This document shows positions 46,603 to 56,255 of a stretch of DNA of 64,000 nt, piece by piece. The stretch's first letter is position 1; each line of letters opens with the position of its first letter. The notes below the pieces were generated by a model. That model was given only the letters and a program-made list of their open reading frames with translations. It had not been told where the DNA came from and ran no database searches. Source of the stretch: Arthrobacter echini (GTDB lineage: Bacteria; Actinomycetota; Actinomycetes; Actinomycetales; Micrococcaceae). The stretch covers positions 1-64,000 of the forward strand of contig NZ_VSLD01000006.1 in NCBI RefSeq assembly GCF_008107445.1, written 5' to 3'. The position numbers and the translations under genes are program-made.

Positions 46603-46618
46603 TGTGATTGCGCTCACC
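46603..46618. promoter_or_regulatory. CRP/GlxR-like site upstream of the alanine symporter
   Basis: TGTGA-N6-TCACC matches nine of ten defined positions of TGTGA-N6-TCACA, the palindrome bound by E. coli CRP, mycobacterial Crp and corynebacterial GlxR. It lies 25-40 bases before the symporter ATG, so binding near the start would most simply repress. Confidence 0.6.
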
Positions 46619-46642
46619 TTCCGGGCGCGGTTCATTTAGGGA

Positions 46643-48208
46643 ATGCTTCTAGCCTCTGCAGTACCCATGACCACTGCGACAGATGACGTCTCCTGGCTGG
46701 CCACCGTCGACGACGCCGTCAACACGGCGTTCGCCAAGCCCACCGAGATCTTCTCCAATATCGTGTTCTTCCCGATCACGATCGGCGGCGTCAGCTTTCC
46801 CGCCGTCGTGGCCTGGCTCGTCATCGCGGGCATCATCTTCACGATCTACTTCAAGGTCCCCCAGTTCCGCGGCCTCAAGGTGGGGTACGAGGTGGTCCGC
46901 GGGCGCTATTCCTCGAAGGACGATCCGGGCGAGGTACCTCACTTCCAGGCCCTCACCTCCGCGCTCTCAGGCACCGTGGGTCTCGGTAACATCGCCGGCG
47001 TCGGCGCGGCCATGGCCCTCGGTGGCCCGGGCGCCACATTCTGGATGATCTGCGCCGGCCTGATCGGCATGGCCACGAAGTTCGCGGAGTGCACGCTAGG
47101 GGTCAAGTACCGCCAGATCCACGAGGACGGCTCGGTCAGCGGTGGTCCCTTCAAGTACCTCCCCATCGCGTTCAGCAAGCTCGGGCGCATCCCGGCGAAG
47201 ATCCTCACCGGCATCTTCGCGGTGGCGATCCTCGTCTTCGGTGTGGCCGGCGGCAATATGTTCCAGGCCAATCAGACCTTCGCCCAGGTGCAGAACGTCA
47301 CGGGCGGCGAAGACGGCTTCCTCGGCAGCGCCGGCTCGGCCTTCATCTTCGGGATCGTCCTCGCCTTTCTGGTCGCCGTGGTCATCCTCGGTGGCATCAA
47401 GTCGATCGGGGCGACCACCTCGCGGCTTGTCCCTGCCATGGGCGGCGTCTACGTCCTCGCCTGCCTGTTCGTGATCATCGTCAACATCGACCAGGTCCCC
47501 GGGGCATTCGGCGCGATCATCACCGGGGCCTTCAATCCGCAGGGGATGGCTGGCGGCTTCCTCGGCGTCCTGATCGTCGGGTTCCAGCGGGCCTCCTTCT
47601 CGAACGAGGCCGGTGTGGGCTCGGCCGCCATTGCCCACTCTGCCGTGAAGACCCGCCGCCCCGTCAGCGAGGGCTTCGTGGCTTTGTACGAGCCGCTCGT
47701 GGACACGGTCCTGATCTGCACCATGACGGCCCTCGCGATCATCATCGCCGGTGCGCCGAGCCTCCAGGCGGGCATCGATCAGGTGCAGGGTGGTGGCGAC
47801 ACGCCCGACGGCGTGATCCTCACCTCGGACGCCTTCGCGACGGTCATCCCATGGTTCCCCATCATCCTCGCGATCGCCGTCGTCCTCTTCGCCTACTCCA
47901 CACTCATCACCTGGTCCTACTACGGTCTCAAGGCCTGGGAGTTCCTGTTCGGTCGCGGCAAGACGGCGGAGATCAGCTACAAGATCATCTTCCTGTTCTT
48001 CACCGTCGCAGGGTGCGTCCTGACCTTCAGCCAGGTCATCAGCTTCGCCGACGCCGCCCTGTTCGTCTGCGCCTTCATCAATCTGCTCGGCGTGTACTTC
48101 CTGCTGCCGGTCATCAAGAAGGAGATGCGCGAGTACCTCGCTGACCGCAAGAGCGGCAAGCTGCTGATTCTCGGCATCGAGCGGGACGAGCTCCAGACCG
48201 AGAAGTAG
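46643..48208 (+). CDS. Alanine/glycine:sodium symporter (AgcS family)
   Basis: 521 residues with about eleven transmembrane helices. The diagnostic region ALSGTVGLGNIAGVGAAMALGGPGATFWM (107-135) contains the sodium- and substrate-binding GNIAGV, and the later FQRASFSNEAGVGSAAIAHSAVKT block is a second family signature. It imports alanine or glycine with Na+. ATG 46643 is used; an ATG at 46667 is equally possible because neither has a strong ribosome site. A CRP-like palindrome lies in the promoter region. Confidence 0.93.
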   Translation: MLLASAVPMTTATDDVSWLATVDDAVNTAFAKPTEIFSNIVFFPITIGGVSFPAVVAWLVIAGIIFTIYFKVPQFRGLKVGYEVVRGRYSSKDDPGEVPHFQALTSALSGTVGLGNIAGVGAAMALGGPGATFWMICAGLIGMATKFAECTLGVKYRQIHEDGSVSGGPFKYLPIAFSKLGRIPAKILTGIFAVAILVFGVAGGNMFQANQTFAQVQNVTGGEDGFLGSAGSAFIFGIVLAFLVAVVILGGIKSIGATTSRLVPAMGGVYVLACLFVIIVNIDQVPGAFGAIITGAFNPQGMAGGFLGVLIVGFQRASFSNEAGVGSAAIAHSAVKTRRPVSEGFVALYEPLVDTVLICTMTALAIIIAGAPSLQAGIDQVQGGGDTPDGVILTSDAFATVIPWFPIILAIAVVLFAYSTLITWSYYGLKAWEFLFGRGKTAEISYKIIFLFFTVAGCVLTFSQVISFADAALFVCAFINLLGVYFLLPVIKKEMREYLADRKSGKLLILGIERDELQTEK

Positions 48209-48237
48209 CACCCGAGCCCGACAAGACCCGGACGCAG

Positions 48238-48270
48238 CGATGCCCCCGCCGGCCCACGGCGGGGGCATCG
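48238..48270 (+). terminator. Terminator after the alanine symporter
   Basis: A 13-bp stem (48238-48250 with 48258-48270) of GATGCCCCCGCC type with a 7-nt loop lies 30 bases past the stop codon. Confidence 0.82.
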
Positions 48271-48323
48271 TCGCGTCACCGCACCCTCTCCTCACTCTCC
48301 GGCGGACTGTCGGGAGAACGGCC

Positions 48324-48329
48324 TAGACT
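48324..48329 (+). promoter_or_regulatory. Candidate pcrA -10 box (TAGACT)
   Basis: TAGACT ends ten bases before the pcrA ATG, so the transcript would be nearly leaderless. No -35 match was found. Confidence 0.4.
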
Positions 48330-48338
48330 CGAGACACC

Positions 48339-50810
48339 ATGGACATGCTCTTCGATCCCTACGTCTCCCCACCCACGCCCGCCGAGAAGAAGCGCGCACG
48401 CGAGGCCGCCATGGCCGGCGGGACGCCGGTCGGACCCGCGTCGGGCGGGGGCCCGGCGCACGTACCCGCCGATGCAGGAGTGGACGAGCGCCGGGCGCAG
48501 GAACTCCTGCAGGGCCTGAACCCCCAGCAGGAGGAGGCCGTCAGGCACGGCGGCTCACCACTGCTGATCGTGGCCGGTGCGGGATCCGGCAAGACGCGCG
48601 TCCTGAGCCACCGGATCGCCTACCTGCTGGCTACGGGCCGCTCCCACCCCGGACAGATCCTCGCCATCACCTTCACGAACAAGGCGGCCGCCGAGATGCG
48701 CGAGCGCATCGAGGGCCTCATCGGCGACGTGGCCAAGCGCATGTGGATCTCCACCTTCCACTCCTCCTGCGTGCGCATCCTCCGCCGCGAGGCCGCGTCG
48801 GTGGGCCTGAACTCCAACTTCTCCATCTACGACTCCGCCGACACGCTGCGTCTCATCACGCTCGTGGCCAAGGGGCTGGATCTCGACCCCAAGAAGTTCG
48901 CCCCTAAAGCAATCCAGCACAAGATCTCCGCGCTGAAGAACGAGCTCGTCGACGAGGAGTCCTTCGCCTCGGACGCCGATCCCGCGGATCCGTTCGACCA
49001 GGCGGTCGCCGAGGTCTACTCCGGCTACGCGCAGCGCATGCGCCAGGCGAACGCCATGGACTTCGACGACCTGATCGCGCAGACGGTCTTCATGTTCCGT
49101 GCCTTCCCGGGGGTCGCGGACTACTACCGGCGCCGGTTCCGTCACGTCCTCGTGGACGAGTACCAGGACACCAACCACGCACAGTACGCCCTGGTCCGGG
49201 AGATCGTCGGCGTGCCGGGCGAGTCCACCGACGATCCCGCCGAGCTGACGGTGGTGGGCGACTCCGACCAGTCCATCTACGCCTTCCGCGGAGCCGACGT
49301 GCGCAACATCGTGGAGTTCGAGAACGACTACCCCAGCGCGCGCACCATCCTGCTCGAGCAGAACTACCGGTCCACGCAGAACATCCTCAGCGCGGCCAAC
49401 GCCGTGATCTCCCGGAATCCGAACCGGCCGGAGAAGCGGCTGTGGACCGCGGAAGGCAGCGGCGAGAAGATCATCGGCTACGTGGGGGAGAACGAACACG
49501 AGGAAGCGCGCTTCATCTCGGAGGAGATCGACCGGCTGCAGGACGACGAGGCGGTCCGTCCGGGCGACGTCGCGATCTTCTACCGCACGAACGCGCAGTC
49601 GCGGTCCATCGAGGAGATCCTGCTGCGCGTGGGGCTGCCCTACAAGGTGGTCGGCGGCACGCGGTTCTACGAGCGCAAGGAGGTCAAGGACGCCCTCGCC
49701 TATCTGCGCGTCCTGGTCAACCAGGACGACGTCGTCAATCTCCGCCGCATCCTCAACGAGCCCAAGCGCGGCATCGGCGACCGCGCGGAGTACGCCGTCG
49801 CGGCCCTGGGGGAGCGCGAGCGGATCAGCTTCATGCAGGCACTGCGCCGCGCGCCCGAGGCGCCGGGCCTGGCCACCCGTTCGGTGAACGCCGTCGCGGG
49901 ATTCGTGAAGCTCGTCGACGATCTCGCCGAGGTGGCCGCCGGATCCGGTGCCGCCGCGGCCCTCGAGGCCGTCCTGGAGCAGACCGGCTATCTCGAGCAG
50001 CTGCGCACCAGCAACGATCCCCAGGACGAGTCCCGCGTGGAGAACCTCGCAGAGCTCGTGGCCGTCCTCCGCGAGTTCGAACGGGACAACCCCGAGGGGA
50101 CGCTCGGCGACTTCCTGGAGCAGGTCTCGCTCGTGGCCGATGCCGATCAGATCCCGGATGCACCGGACGGTTCGCAGGCCGAGGTGCAGCGGGCCGTGGA
50201 GGAAGCGCGGCGCCAGGGAGTGGTCACGCTCATGACGCTGCACACGGCCAAGGGGCTGGAGTTCCCCGTGGTGTTCCTGACCGGCATGGAACAGGGCATC
50301 TTCCCGCACCAGCGCTCGGCCACCGATCCCAAGGAACTCGCCGAGGAGCGGCGCCTGGCCTACGTCGGTCTCACCCGCGCCCGGCAGCGCCTCTACATCA
50401 CGCGCTCCGAAGTGCGCAGCATGTGGGGCCAGAGCCAGTACAACCCCGAGAGCCAGTTCGTCGGCGAGATCCCGGCGGAACTGATCGACTGGAAGCGGGA
50501 GGGCGCCGCCAAGCCCGCCTGGACCACCGGCGGCAGCATCGGCGGGCCCCGGTTCAGCGGTTCGTACTGGGGTGCCGGCGGGGGAGGCTTCACCGGCGGG
50601 ACGGCGCCGGCGAAGGCCATCGGCCGCGTCCAGCCGCAGAAGGAGGTTGTCTCCGTGGCCGTGGGGGACAAGGTCAACCACGCGAGCTTCGGCGACGGCA
50701 CGGTGCTCTCGGTGGAGGGCGCCGGCGACAAGACCGTGGCGAAGGTCCGCTTCGACGTCGGCGAGAAGCGGCTGCTGCTGCGTTACGCCCCGCTGACGAA
50801 GGTGGCCTGA
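48339..50810 (+). CDS. pcrA: UvrD/PcrA-type DNA helicase
   Basis: 823 residues. It is a 3'-to-5' superfamily 1A helicase for repair and replication restart. Walker A is GAGSGKT (80-86), Walker B is VDEYQDTN, and the GDSDQSIYAFRGAD, TLHTAKGLEFPVVFLTGMEQGIFPH and YVGLTRARQRLYI motifs are all present. A 50-residue disordered head precedes the helicase core. The C-terminal end (about 770-823, GDKVNHASFGDGTV) is the Tudor-like domain that in PcrA contacts RNA polymerase. It begins 130 bases after the symporter gene. Confidence 0.95.
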   Translation: MDMLFDPYVSPPTPAEKKRAREAAMAGGTPVGPASGGGPAHVPADAGVDERRAQELLQGLNPQQEEAVRHGGSPLLIVAGAGSGKTRVLSHRIAYLLATGRSHPGQILAITFTNKAAAEMRERIEGLIGDVAKRMWISTFHSSCVRILRREAASVGLNSNFSIYDSADTLRLITLVAKGLDLDPKKFAPKAIQHKISALKNELVDEESFASDADPADPFDQAVAEVYSGYAQRMRQANAMDFDDLIAQTVFMFRAFPGVADYYRRRFRHVLVDEYQDTNHAQYALVREIVGVPGESTDDPAELTVVGDSDQSIYAFRGADVRNIVEFENDYPSARTILLEQNYRSTQNILSAANAVISRNPNRPEKRLWTAEGSGEKIIGYVGENEHEEARFISEEIDRLQDDEAVRPGDVAIFYRTNAQSRSIEEILLRVGLPYKVVGGTRFYERKEVKDALAYLRVLVNQDDVVNLRRILNEPKRGIGDRAEYAVAALGERERISFMQALRRAPEAPGLATRSVNAVAGFVKLVDDLAEVAAGSGAAAALEAVLEQTGYLEQLRTSNDPQDESRVENLAELVAVLREFERDNPEGTLGDFLEQVSLVADADQIPDAPDGSQAEVQRAVEEARRQGVVTLMTLHTAKGLEFPVVFLTGMEQGIFPHQRSATDPKELAEERRLAYVGLTRARQRLYITRSEVRSMWGQSQYNPESQFVGEIPAELIDWKREGAAKPAWTTGGSIGGPRFSGSYWGAGGGGFTGGTAPAKAIGRVQPQKEVVSVAVGDKVNHASFGDGTVLSVEGAGDKTVAKVRFDVGEKRLLLRYAPLTKVA

Positions 50811-50917
50811 TGGACGAACGACACGCGGTCGGGTCGCCGCCCACGGCCGCGGGACCTCAACGAACGGGAGGCGGATTTCTACGCCGGATAGAACTGTGGC
50901 CTTCCTCACCGAACCGC

Positions 50918-50923
50918 TAGTCT
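50918..50923 (+). promoter_or_regulatory. Candidate sucC -10 box (TAGTCT)
   Basis: TAGTCT lies 76 bases before the sucC start in the 188-base gap after pcrA. No clear -35 is seen. Confidence 0.4.
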
Positions 50924-50998
50924 GTGAGAGGCCCCAGCGCCGGGAGGACTACAGTTCCCTCTTGTAAACCGACTTCGACGTAGAAGGACACGAGCTAA

Positions 50999-52165
50999 GT
51001 GGACCTGTTTGAATATCAGGCGCGCGATCTCTTTGAGGCACACGGCGTCCCCGTGCTCGCCGGCATCGTGGCGCACACCGCAGAAGAAGCGCAGGCAGCG
51101 GCCGAGAAGATCGGCGGCGTCGTCGTCGTCAAGGCCCAGGTCAAGGTGGGCGGTCGCGGCAAGGCCGGCGGGGTCAAGGTCGCCAAGACCCCCGAGGAGG
51201 CCCGTTCCTACGCCTCCGACATCCTCGGGATGGACATCAAGGGCCATACCGTCCAGCGGGTCATGATCGCCCAGGGTGCCGACATCGCCGAGGAGTACTA
51301 CTTCTCCGTCCTGCTCGACAGGTCCAACCGCAACTACCTGGCCATGTGCTCCGTCGAGGGCGGCGTCGAGATCGAACAGCTCGCCGTCGAGCGCCCCGAC
51401 GCCCTGGCCCGTGTCCCGATCGACGCCGGAACCGGGATCGACCAGGCGAAGGCCGAGGAGATCGTGGACGCCGCCGGCTTCGCCCCCGAGGTCCGCGACG
51501 GCGTCATCCACACCATCCTGAAGCTGTGGGACGTCTTCGTGAAGGAGGACGCCACGCTCGTGGAGGTCAACCCGCTCGTGAAGACCGGCGCTGGAGAGAT
51601 CCTCGCCCTCGACGGCAAGGTCACCATCGACGAGAATGCCGGCTTCCGCCAGCCCGGCCATGCCGAGCTGGAGGACAAGGACGCCGCGGATCCGCTCGAG
51701 GCCAAGGCCAAGGAGAACGATCTCAACTACGTGAAGCTCGACGGCCAGGTGGGCATCATCGGCAACGGTGCCGGGCTCGTCATGTCCACGCTCGACGTCG
51801 TCGCCTACGCCGGTGAGGCGCACGGCGGCGTCCGGCCGGCCAACTTCCTCGACATCGGCGGTGGGGCCTCCTCCGAGGTCATGGCCGCCGGTCTCGACGT
51901 CATCCTGAACGACACCCAGGTCGAGAGCGTGTTCGTCAACGTCTTCGGCGGCATCACGGCATGCGACGCCGTCGCCAACGGGATCGTCAAGGCCCTCGAG
52001 ATCCTCGGCGACGAGGCGAACAAGCCCCTCGTGGTCCGCCTCGACGGCAACAAGGTCGAGGAGGGCCGGCGCATCCTCGCCGAGGCGAACCATCCGCTGG
52101 TCACCCTCGCCGACACCATGGACGAAGGCGCCGACAAGGCCGCCGCGCTCGCCTACGGAAAGTAA
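50999..52165 (+). CDS. sucC: Succinyl-CoA synthetase beta subunit
   Basis: 388 residues, normal length. The N-terminal ATP-grasp domain begins [19 protein letters not shown] and contains [18 protein letters not shown], which binds the nucleotide. The C-terminal CoA-ligase domain has [15 protein letters not shown] and [12 protein letters not shown]. With the alpha subunit it converts succinyl-CoA to succinate, making ATP in the TCA cycle. It starts at a GTG behind AAGGA. The stop is ten bases before sucD. Confidence 0.97.
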   Translation: MDLFEYQARDLFEAHGVPVLAGIVAHTAEEAQAAAEKIGGVVVVKAQVKVGGRGKAGGVKVAKTPEEARSYASDILGMDIKGHTVQRVMIAQGADIAEEYYFSVLLDRSNRNYLAMCSVEGGVEIEQLAVERPDALARVPIDAGTGIDQAKAEEIVDAAGFAPEVRDGVIHTILKLWDVFVKEDATLVEVNPLVKTGAGEILALDGKVTIDENAGFRQPGHAELEDKDAADPLEAKAKENDLNYVKLDGQVGIIGNGAGLVMSTLDVVAYAGEAHGGVRPANFLDIGGGASSEVMAAGLDVILNDTQVESVFVNVFGGITACDAVANGIVKALEILGDEANKPLVVRLDGNKVEEGRRILAEANHPLVTLADTMDEGADKAAALAYGK

Positions 52166-52175
52166 AGGTTTCCCC

Positions 52176-53078
52176 ATGTCTATCTATCTCAACAAGGACT
52201 CACGGGTCATCGTCCAGGGCATCACGGGCGGCGAGGGCACCAAGCACACCGCCCTCATGCTCAAGGCCGGCACCCAGGTGGTCGGCGGCGTGAACGCCCG
52301 CAAGGCGGGTACGTCCGTCACGCACGACGACGTCACCCTGCCCGTCTACGGCACGGTCGAGGAAGCCATGAAGGAGACCGGCGCCGACGTGTCGATCGTC
52401 TTCGTGCCGCCTGCCTTCACCAAGGACGCCGTGGTGGAGGCCATCGAGGCCGGGATCGGCCTCGTCGTCGTCATCACCGAGGGCGTACCCGTCCAGGACT
52501 CGGCGGAGTTCTGGGCACTCGCCCAGTCCAAGGTCGACGCCGACGGCAAGCAGGTCACGCGCATCATCGGCCCGAACTGCCCGGGCATCATCACGCCGGG
52601 CGAGTCCCTCGTGGGCATCACCCCTGCGAACATCACCGGCAAGGGCGGCGTGGGTCTTGTCTCGAAGTCGGGCACCCTGACCTACCAGATGATGTTCGAA
52701 CTGCGCGATCTGGGCTTCTCCACGGCCATCGGAATCGGCGGCGACCCCGTGATCGGCACCACCCACATCGACGCCCTCGCGGCATTCGAGGCGGATCCCG
52801 AGACCAAGGCGATCGTGATGATCGGGGAGATCGGCGGCGACGCCGAGGAGCGCGCGGCCGAGTTCATCAAGGCGAACGTCACGAAACCCATGGTGGGCTA
52901 CGTGGCCGGTTTCACCGCGCCCGAGGGCAAGACCATGGGCCACGCCGGTGCCATCGTCTCCGGCTCCGCGGGGACGGCGCAGGCCAAGAAGGAAGCACTC
53001 GAGGCCGCCGGCGTCAAGGTCGGCAAGACGCCGTCCGAGACCGCGAGCCTCCTCCGTGAGGTCTACGCAAGCCTCTGA
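52176..53078 (+). CDS. sucD: Succinyl-CoA synthetase alpha subunit
   Basis: 300 residues. It binds CoA and carries the phosphorylated histidine of the reaction, His256 in GHAGAI. The N-terminal CoA-binding domain has [13 protein letters not shown], and [13 protein letters not shown] is the second family signature. It is in the same operon as sucC, and the transcript ends at the hairpin 53104-53133. Confidence 0.97.
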   Translation: MSIYLNKDSRVIVQGITGGEGTKHTALMLKAGTQVVGGVNARKAGTSVTHDDVTLPVYGTVEEAMKETGADVSIVFVPPAFTKDAVVEAIEAGIGLVVVITEGVPVQDSAEFWALAQSKVDADGKQVTRIIGPNCPGIITPGESLVGITPANITGKGGVGLVSKSGTLTYQMMFELRDLGFSTAIGIGGDPVIGTTHIDALAAFEADPETKAIVMIGEIGGDAEERAAEFIKANVTKPMVGYVAGFTAPEGKTMGHAGAIVSGSAGTAQAKKEALEAAGVKVGKTPSETASLLREVYASL

Positions 53079-53103
53079 GTGGACCTCCACCCGCACGGAC
53101 CGA

Positions 53104-53133
53104 GAACAGCCTCCCCCACGGGGGAGGCTGTTC
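53104..53133 (+). terminator. Terminator after sucCD
   Basis: A 13-bp stem (53104-53116 with 53121-53133) with a 4-nt loop, followed by TTCT, lies 25 bases past the sucD stop. It is among the most classical terminators in the window. Confidence 0.88.
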
Positions 53134-53167
53134 TTCTGCGTGCCCGGGCCGGTCGGGCGGGGGCGGC

Positions 53168-54583
53168 GTGACCGGGAACGACGTCGCCCCGCCCGGCACC
53201 GATGCGCGTACCCGGCGCGGAGCACTGCGGCGCATGACCTGGGTGGCGACCCTCGGCGGGCTGCTCTTCGGCTTCGACACGGGTGTCATCAACGGAGCAC
53301 TGCCCTTCATGGCGGATGATCTTCGGCTCACCGCCCTCACGGAGGGGCTCGTGGCGAGCTCGCTGGTGCTCGGCGCCGCGTTCGGTGCCCTTGCCGGTGG
53401 CCGCCTCGCCGATGCCTTCGGCCGCAGGAGGATGATCCTCGTCCTGGCCGTGATCTTCCTGCTCGGAGCGCTGGGGTCCGCCCTCGCGCCCGATGTGACG
53501 GTCATGGTGATCGTCCGCTTCGTCCTCGGTCTGGCTGTGGGAGGGGCCTCGGTGATGGTGCCGATCTTCCTCGCGGAGGTGGCCCCGGCAGCCAGGCGCG
53601 GTCAGATCGTCACCCGCAACGAACTGATGATCGTGGCGGGGCAGCTGCTGGCCTTCAGCTCCAGCGCATTCCTCGGGAATGTCTTCGGGGACAGCCATGG
53701 GATCTGGCGCTGGATGCTCGTGCTCGCGACGCTGCCGGCGATCGGGCTCTGGATCGGGATGCACGTGGTCCCCGAGAGCCCGCGCTGGCTCGCAGCACAC
53801 GGCGTCGCCGGGTCGGCGCTGCGGGTCCTGCAGACCCTGCGCCCACCCGAGGAGGCGCGTCGGGAGTACGAGGAGATCAGGCAGGCCGCGGCCGAGGACC
53901 GTCTGCGGGACAGGGCGTCCCTGCGCGACCTGCGTGAGCCCTGGCTCCGGAGGGTCCTCGTGGTCGGTCTCGGACTCGCGGTGATCCAGCAGATCACCGG
54001 CGTCAACGCGATCATGTACTACGGCACACAGATTCTCGTCGACGCCGGCTTCGGAACCCGGTCGGCCCTGACGGCGAACATCGCCAACGGCATCGTCTCC
54101 GTGGCCGCCACCTTCGTGGGCATCTGGCTGCTGGGCCGCGTGGGACGCCGCCCCATGCTGCTCGTGGGTCAGCTCGGAACGACGTCGGCCCTGTTCGGCA
54201 TCGGTCTCGTGGCCCTGCTCGTCGAGGAGGGAGCGCTGCGGGGCTTCCTGGTCCTCGCGCTCACCGTGACCTTCCTGGCCTTCCAGCAGGGCTCCATCTC
54301 GCCGGTGACCTGGCTGATGCTCTCCGAGATCTTCCCCATGCGTGTGCGGGGACTCGGGATGGGCGCGGCGGTGTTCGTGCTCTGGATGGTCAACTTCACG
54401 GTGAGCCTCACCTTCCCCACCCTGGTCGACACGGTCGGCCTCTCGAGCACCTTCTTCGCCTTCGGCGTCCTCGGTATCGCAGCGATCGCCTTCGCCCGCC
54501 GGTACATCCCCGAGACACGGGGCAGAACCCTGGAGGAGCTGGAGGGCGGCTTCAGGGTCGCGGCCGGTCACTCACCGAGGTAG
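53168..54583 (+). CDS. Sugar porter (MFS, SP family)
   Basis: 471 residues with twelve transmembrane helices. Family signatures are LLFGFDTGVINGALPF (33-48), GRLADAFGRRRM after helix 2, VPESPRWLAAHG after helix 6, QQITGVNAIMYYG in helix 7, and the final PETRGRTLEELE. It imports a sugar or polyol such as glucose, xylose, arabinose or myo-inositol with a proton. It starts at a GTG 89 bases after sucD. Substrate is not resolved by sequence alone. Confidence 0.93.
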   Translation: MTGNDVAPPGTDARTRRGALRRMTWVATLGGLLFGFDTGVINGALPFMADDLRLTALTEGLVASSLVLGAAFGALAGGRLADAFGRRRMILVLAVIFLLGALGSALAPDVTVMVIVRFVLGLAVGGASVMVPIFLAEVAPAARRGQIVTRNELMIVAGQLLAFSSSAFLGNVFGDSHGIWRWMLVLATLPAIGLWIGMHVVPESPRWLAAHGVAGSALRVLQTLRPPEEARREYEEIRQAAAEDRLRDRASLRDLREPWLRRVLVVGLGLAVIQQITGVNAIMYYGTQILVDAGFGTRSALTANIANGIVSVAATFVGIWLLGRVGRRPMLLVGQLGTTSALFGIGLVALLVEEGALRGFLVLALTVTFLAFQQGSISPVTWLMLSEIFPMRVRGLGMGAAVFVLWMVNFTVSLTFPTLVDTVGLSSTFFAFGVLGIAAIAFARRYIPETRGRTLEELEGGFRVAAGHSPR

Positions 54584-54603
54584 GGTCGCGCCCCCACGGC
54601 TTG

Positions 54604-54609
54604 TACTGT
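54604..54609 (+). promoter_or_regulatory. Candidate -10 box (TACTGT)
   Basis: TACTGT lies 47 bases before the alcohol dehydrogenase ATG, in the 72-base gap after the sugar porter gene. Confidence 0.35.
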
Positions 54610-54655
54610 CGGGAGGGGACATCGATTCCATCAGGCAAAGCTTCGAGGAGAGACC

Positions 54656-55711
54656 ATGCGCGCCACCATCATCCACGGACCCGGCGATATCCGCGTCGAG
54701 GACCGGGACTACCCGGAGATCGTCCGCTCCACCGACGCGGTCGTCAGAGTCACCGCGTCCTGCGTCTGCGGGTCCGATCTGTGGCCGTACCGCGGTGTCC
54801 GGCCCACCAAGGAGCCCAAGGCGATCGGGCACGAGTTCATCGGCGTCGTGGAATCCGTCGGTGCCGACGTCCGCGACGTGAGTGTCGGTGACTTCGTGAT
54901 CGCGCCGTTCGTGGACAGCTGCGGCACCTGCCCCCAGTGCCTCAACGGAGTCACCGTGGCCTGCGACCACCTCACCGGATGGGGTAGCACCGACGAGCAC
55001 GGCCACTACGTGCAGGGAGCCCAGGGCGAGGCCGTGCGCGTCCCGCAGGCGGACGGGACACTGCGCGTCGTCGACGGCGTCACCGAGCCGGACGACGCCC
55101 TCACGGCAAGCCTGCTCACCCTCTCGGACGTCATGTCGACGGGCCATCACGCCGCCGTCTCGGCGAACGTGGGACCGGGCCGCACCGTCGTCGTCGTGGG
55201 GGACGGCGCCGTGGGCCTGTGCGGGGTGCTGGCCGCGAAGCGTCTCGGCGCCGAGCGCATCATCGCCATGTCCCGCCACGAGGACCGCCAGGCGCTGGCC
55301 CGTGAGTTCGGCGCCACGGACATCGTGGCCGAGCGCGGGGACGAGGGCGTGGAGATGGTCCGCGAACTGCTCGGCGGTGTCCTCGCCGACTCCGTGCTCG
55401 AGTGCGTGGGGACCAAGGAGTCCATGGACCAGGCGCTGCGCAGCACCCGACCCGGCGGAAATCTGGGCTTCGTCGGGGTCCCCGCCGGCGGACCCGAGCT
55501 GCCCGTCGGCTATCTCTTCGCGAAGAACATCACCGTGGGCGGCGGCATGGCACCCGCCCACACGTACATCCCGGAACTGCTGAAGGACGTCCTCGACGGG
55601 ACGATCAACCCCGGGCTGGTCTTCGACGTCGTGATGCCCCTCGGGGACGCAGCCGAGGCGTACCGGGCGATGGACGAGCGGCGTGCCATCAAGGTGCTGC
55701 TGAAGCCCTGA
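54656..55711 (+). CDS. Zinc-dependent alcohol dehydrogenase (MDR)
   Basis: 351 residues. Catalytic zinc ligands are Cys38, His59 and Glu60 (GHEF), and the structural zinc site is the four cysteines 89, 92, 95 and 103. The Rossmann segment VVVVGDGAVGLCGVLAAKRLGA (about 177-198) binds NAD(P). It oxidises or reduces an alcohol/aldehyde whose identity is unknown. The type with SCVCGSDLWPYRG is frequent in actinobacteria. It lies 72 bases after the sugar porter gene, so a shared transcript is possible. Confidence 0.92.
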   Translation: MRATIIHGPGDIRVEDRDYPEIVRSTDAVVRVTASCVCGSDLWPYRGVRPTKEPKAIGHEFIGVVESVGADVRDVSVGDFVIAPFVDSCGTCPQCLNGVTVACDHLTGWGSTDEHGHYVQGAQGEAVRVPQADGTLRVVDGVTEPDDALTASLLTLSDVMSTGHHAAVSANVGPGRTVVVVGDGAVGLCGVLAAKRLGAERIIAMSRHEDRQALAREFGATDIVAERGDEGVEMVRELLGGVLADSVLECVGTKESMDQALRSTRPGGNLGFVGVPAGGPELPVGYLFAKNITVGGGMAPAHTYIPELLKDVLDGTINPGLVFDVVMPLGDAAEAYRAMDERRAIKVLLKP

Positions 55712-55767
55712 TCCCCGGACGGTTCACCCGGAAGTGCGCGGGCAGCGTCGGCGTGGACAATGAGGGT

Positions 55768-56238
55768 ATGACCACTGCTCCCGCTCCAGACCCGGCCTAT
55801 CTCATCTCGCGCGAGCGGCTCATCAAGGCCCCTGCCGAGCGGATCTTCGAGGTCCTCGCCCGCCCCGCCCTGCACAGCGTGATCGACGGCTCCGGAACGG
55901 TGCGGGGCGAGCAGCCCAATGGCCCCGAGCGCCTCTCGCTCGGTGCGCGGTTCGGTATGGAGATGCGGATCGGTGCCCCCTACCGGATCCTCAACCGGGT
56001 GACCGAGTTCGAGGAGGGCCGCCGGATCGCCTGGCGGCACTTCTCCGCGCACGTGTGGCGCTACACCCTGGAACCCCGCGGCGATTCCACGCTCGTGCGC
56101 GAGGAGTGGGACGGGCGGGCGGTGCCGTGGAGGATCGCCTTCCGGCTCGCGGGCTTCACGCGCCGTCATCCCGCGAGCATCGAGGCCACCCTCGCGAAGC
56201 TCGAGGACCACGTGCTACAGGAGCAGCGTCGGGGCTGA
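55768..56238 (+). CDS. SRPBCC-family polyketide cyclase/dehydrase-like protein
   Basis: 156 residues. The opening RLIKAPAERIFEVLARPALHSVIDGSG is typical of START/SRPBCC proteins, with the middle strand FEEGRRIAWRHF and the final helix IEATLAKLEDHVL completing the fold. It likely binds a hydrophobic ligand; catalysis is not shown. ATG 55768 lies 56 bases after the alcohol dehydrogenase stop. It converges on the ferritin-CCC1 gene with 17 bases between. Confidence 0.88.
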   Translation: MTTAPAPDPAYLISRERLIKAPAERIFEVLARPALHSVIDGSGTVRGEQPNGPERLSLGARFGMEMRIGAPYRILNRVTEFEEGRRIAWRHFSAHVWRYTLEPRGDSTLVREEWDGRAVPWRIAFRLAGFTRRHPASIEATLAKLEDHVLQEQRRG

Positions 56239-56255
56239 GCCGCGCGGTCGGGACC

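Noticed and set aside
46503-46642. Glycine riboswitch before the alanine/glycine symporter
   Set aside because: The expected tandem aptamer cores are absent and the region is only 140 bases with a CRP-like palindrome instead.
48555-50909. A 784-codon minus-strand frame opposite pcrA
   Set aside because: Antisense shadow of a clear helicase gene; no motif or ribosome site.
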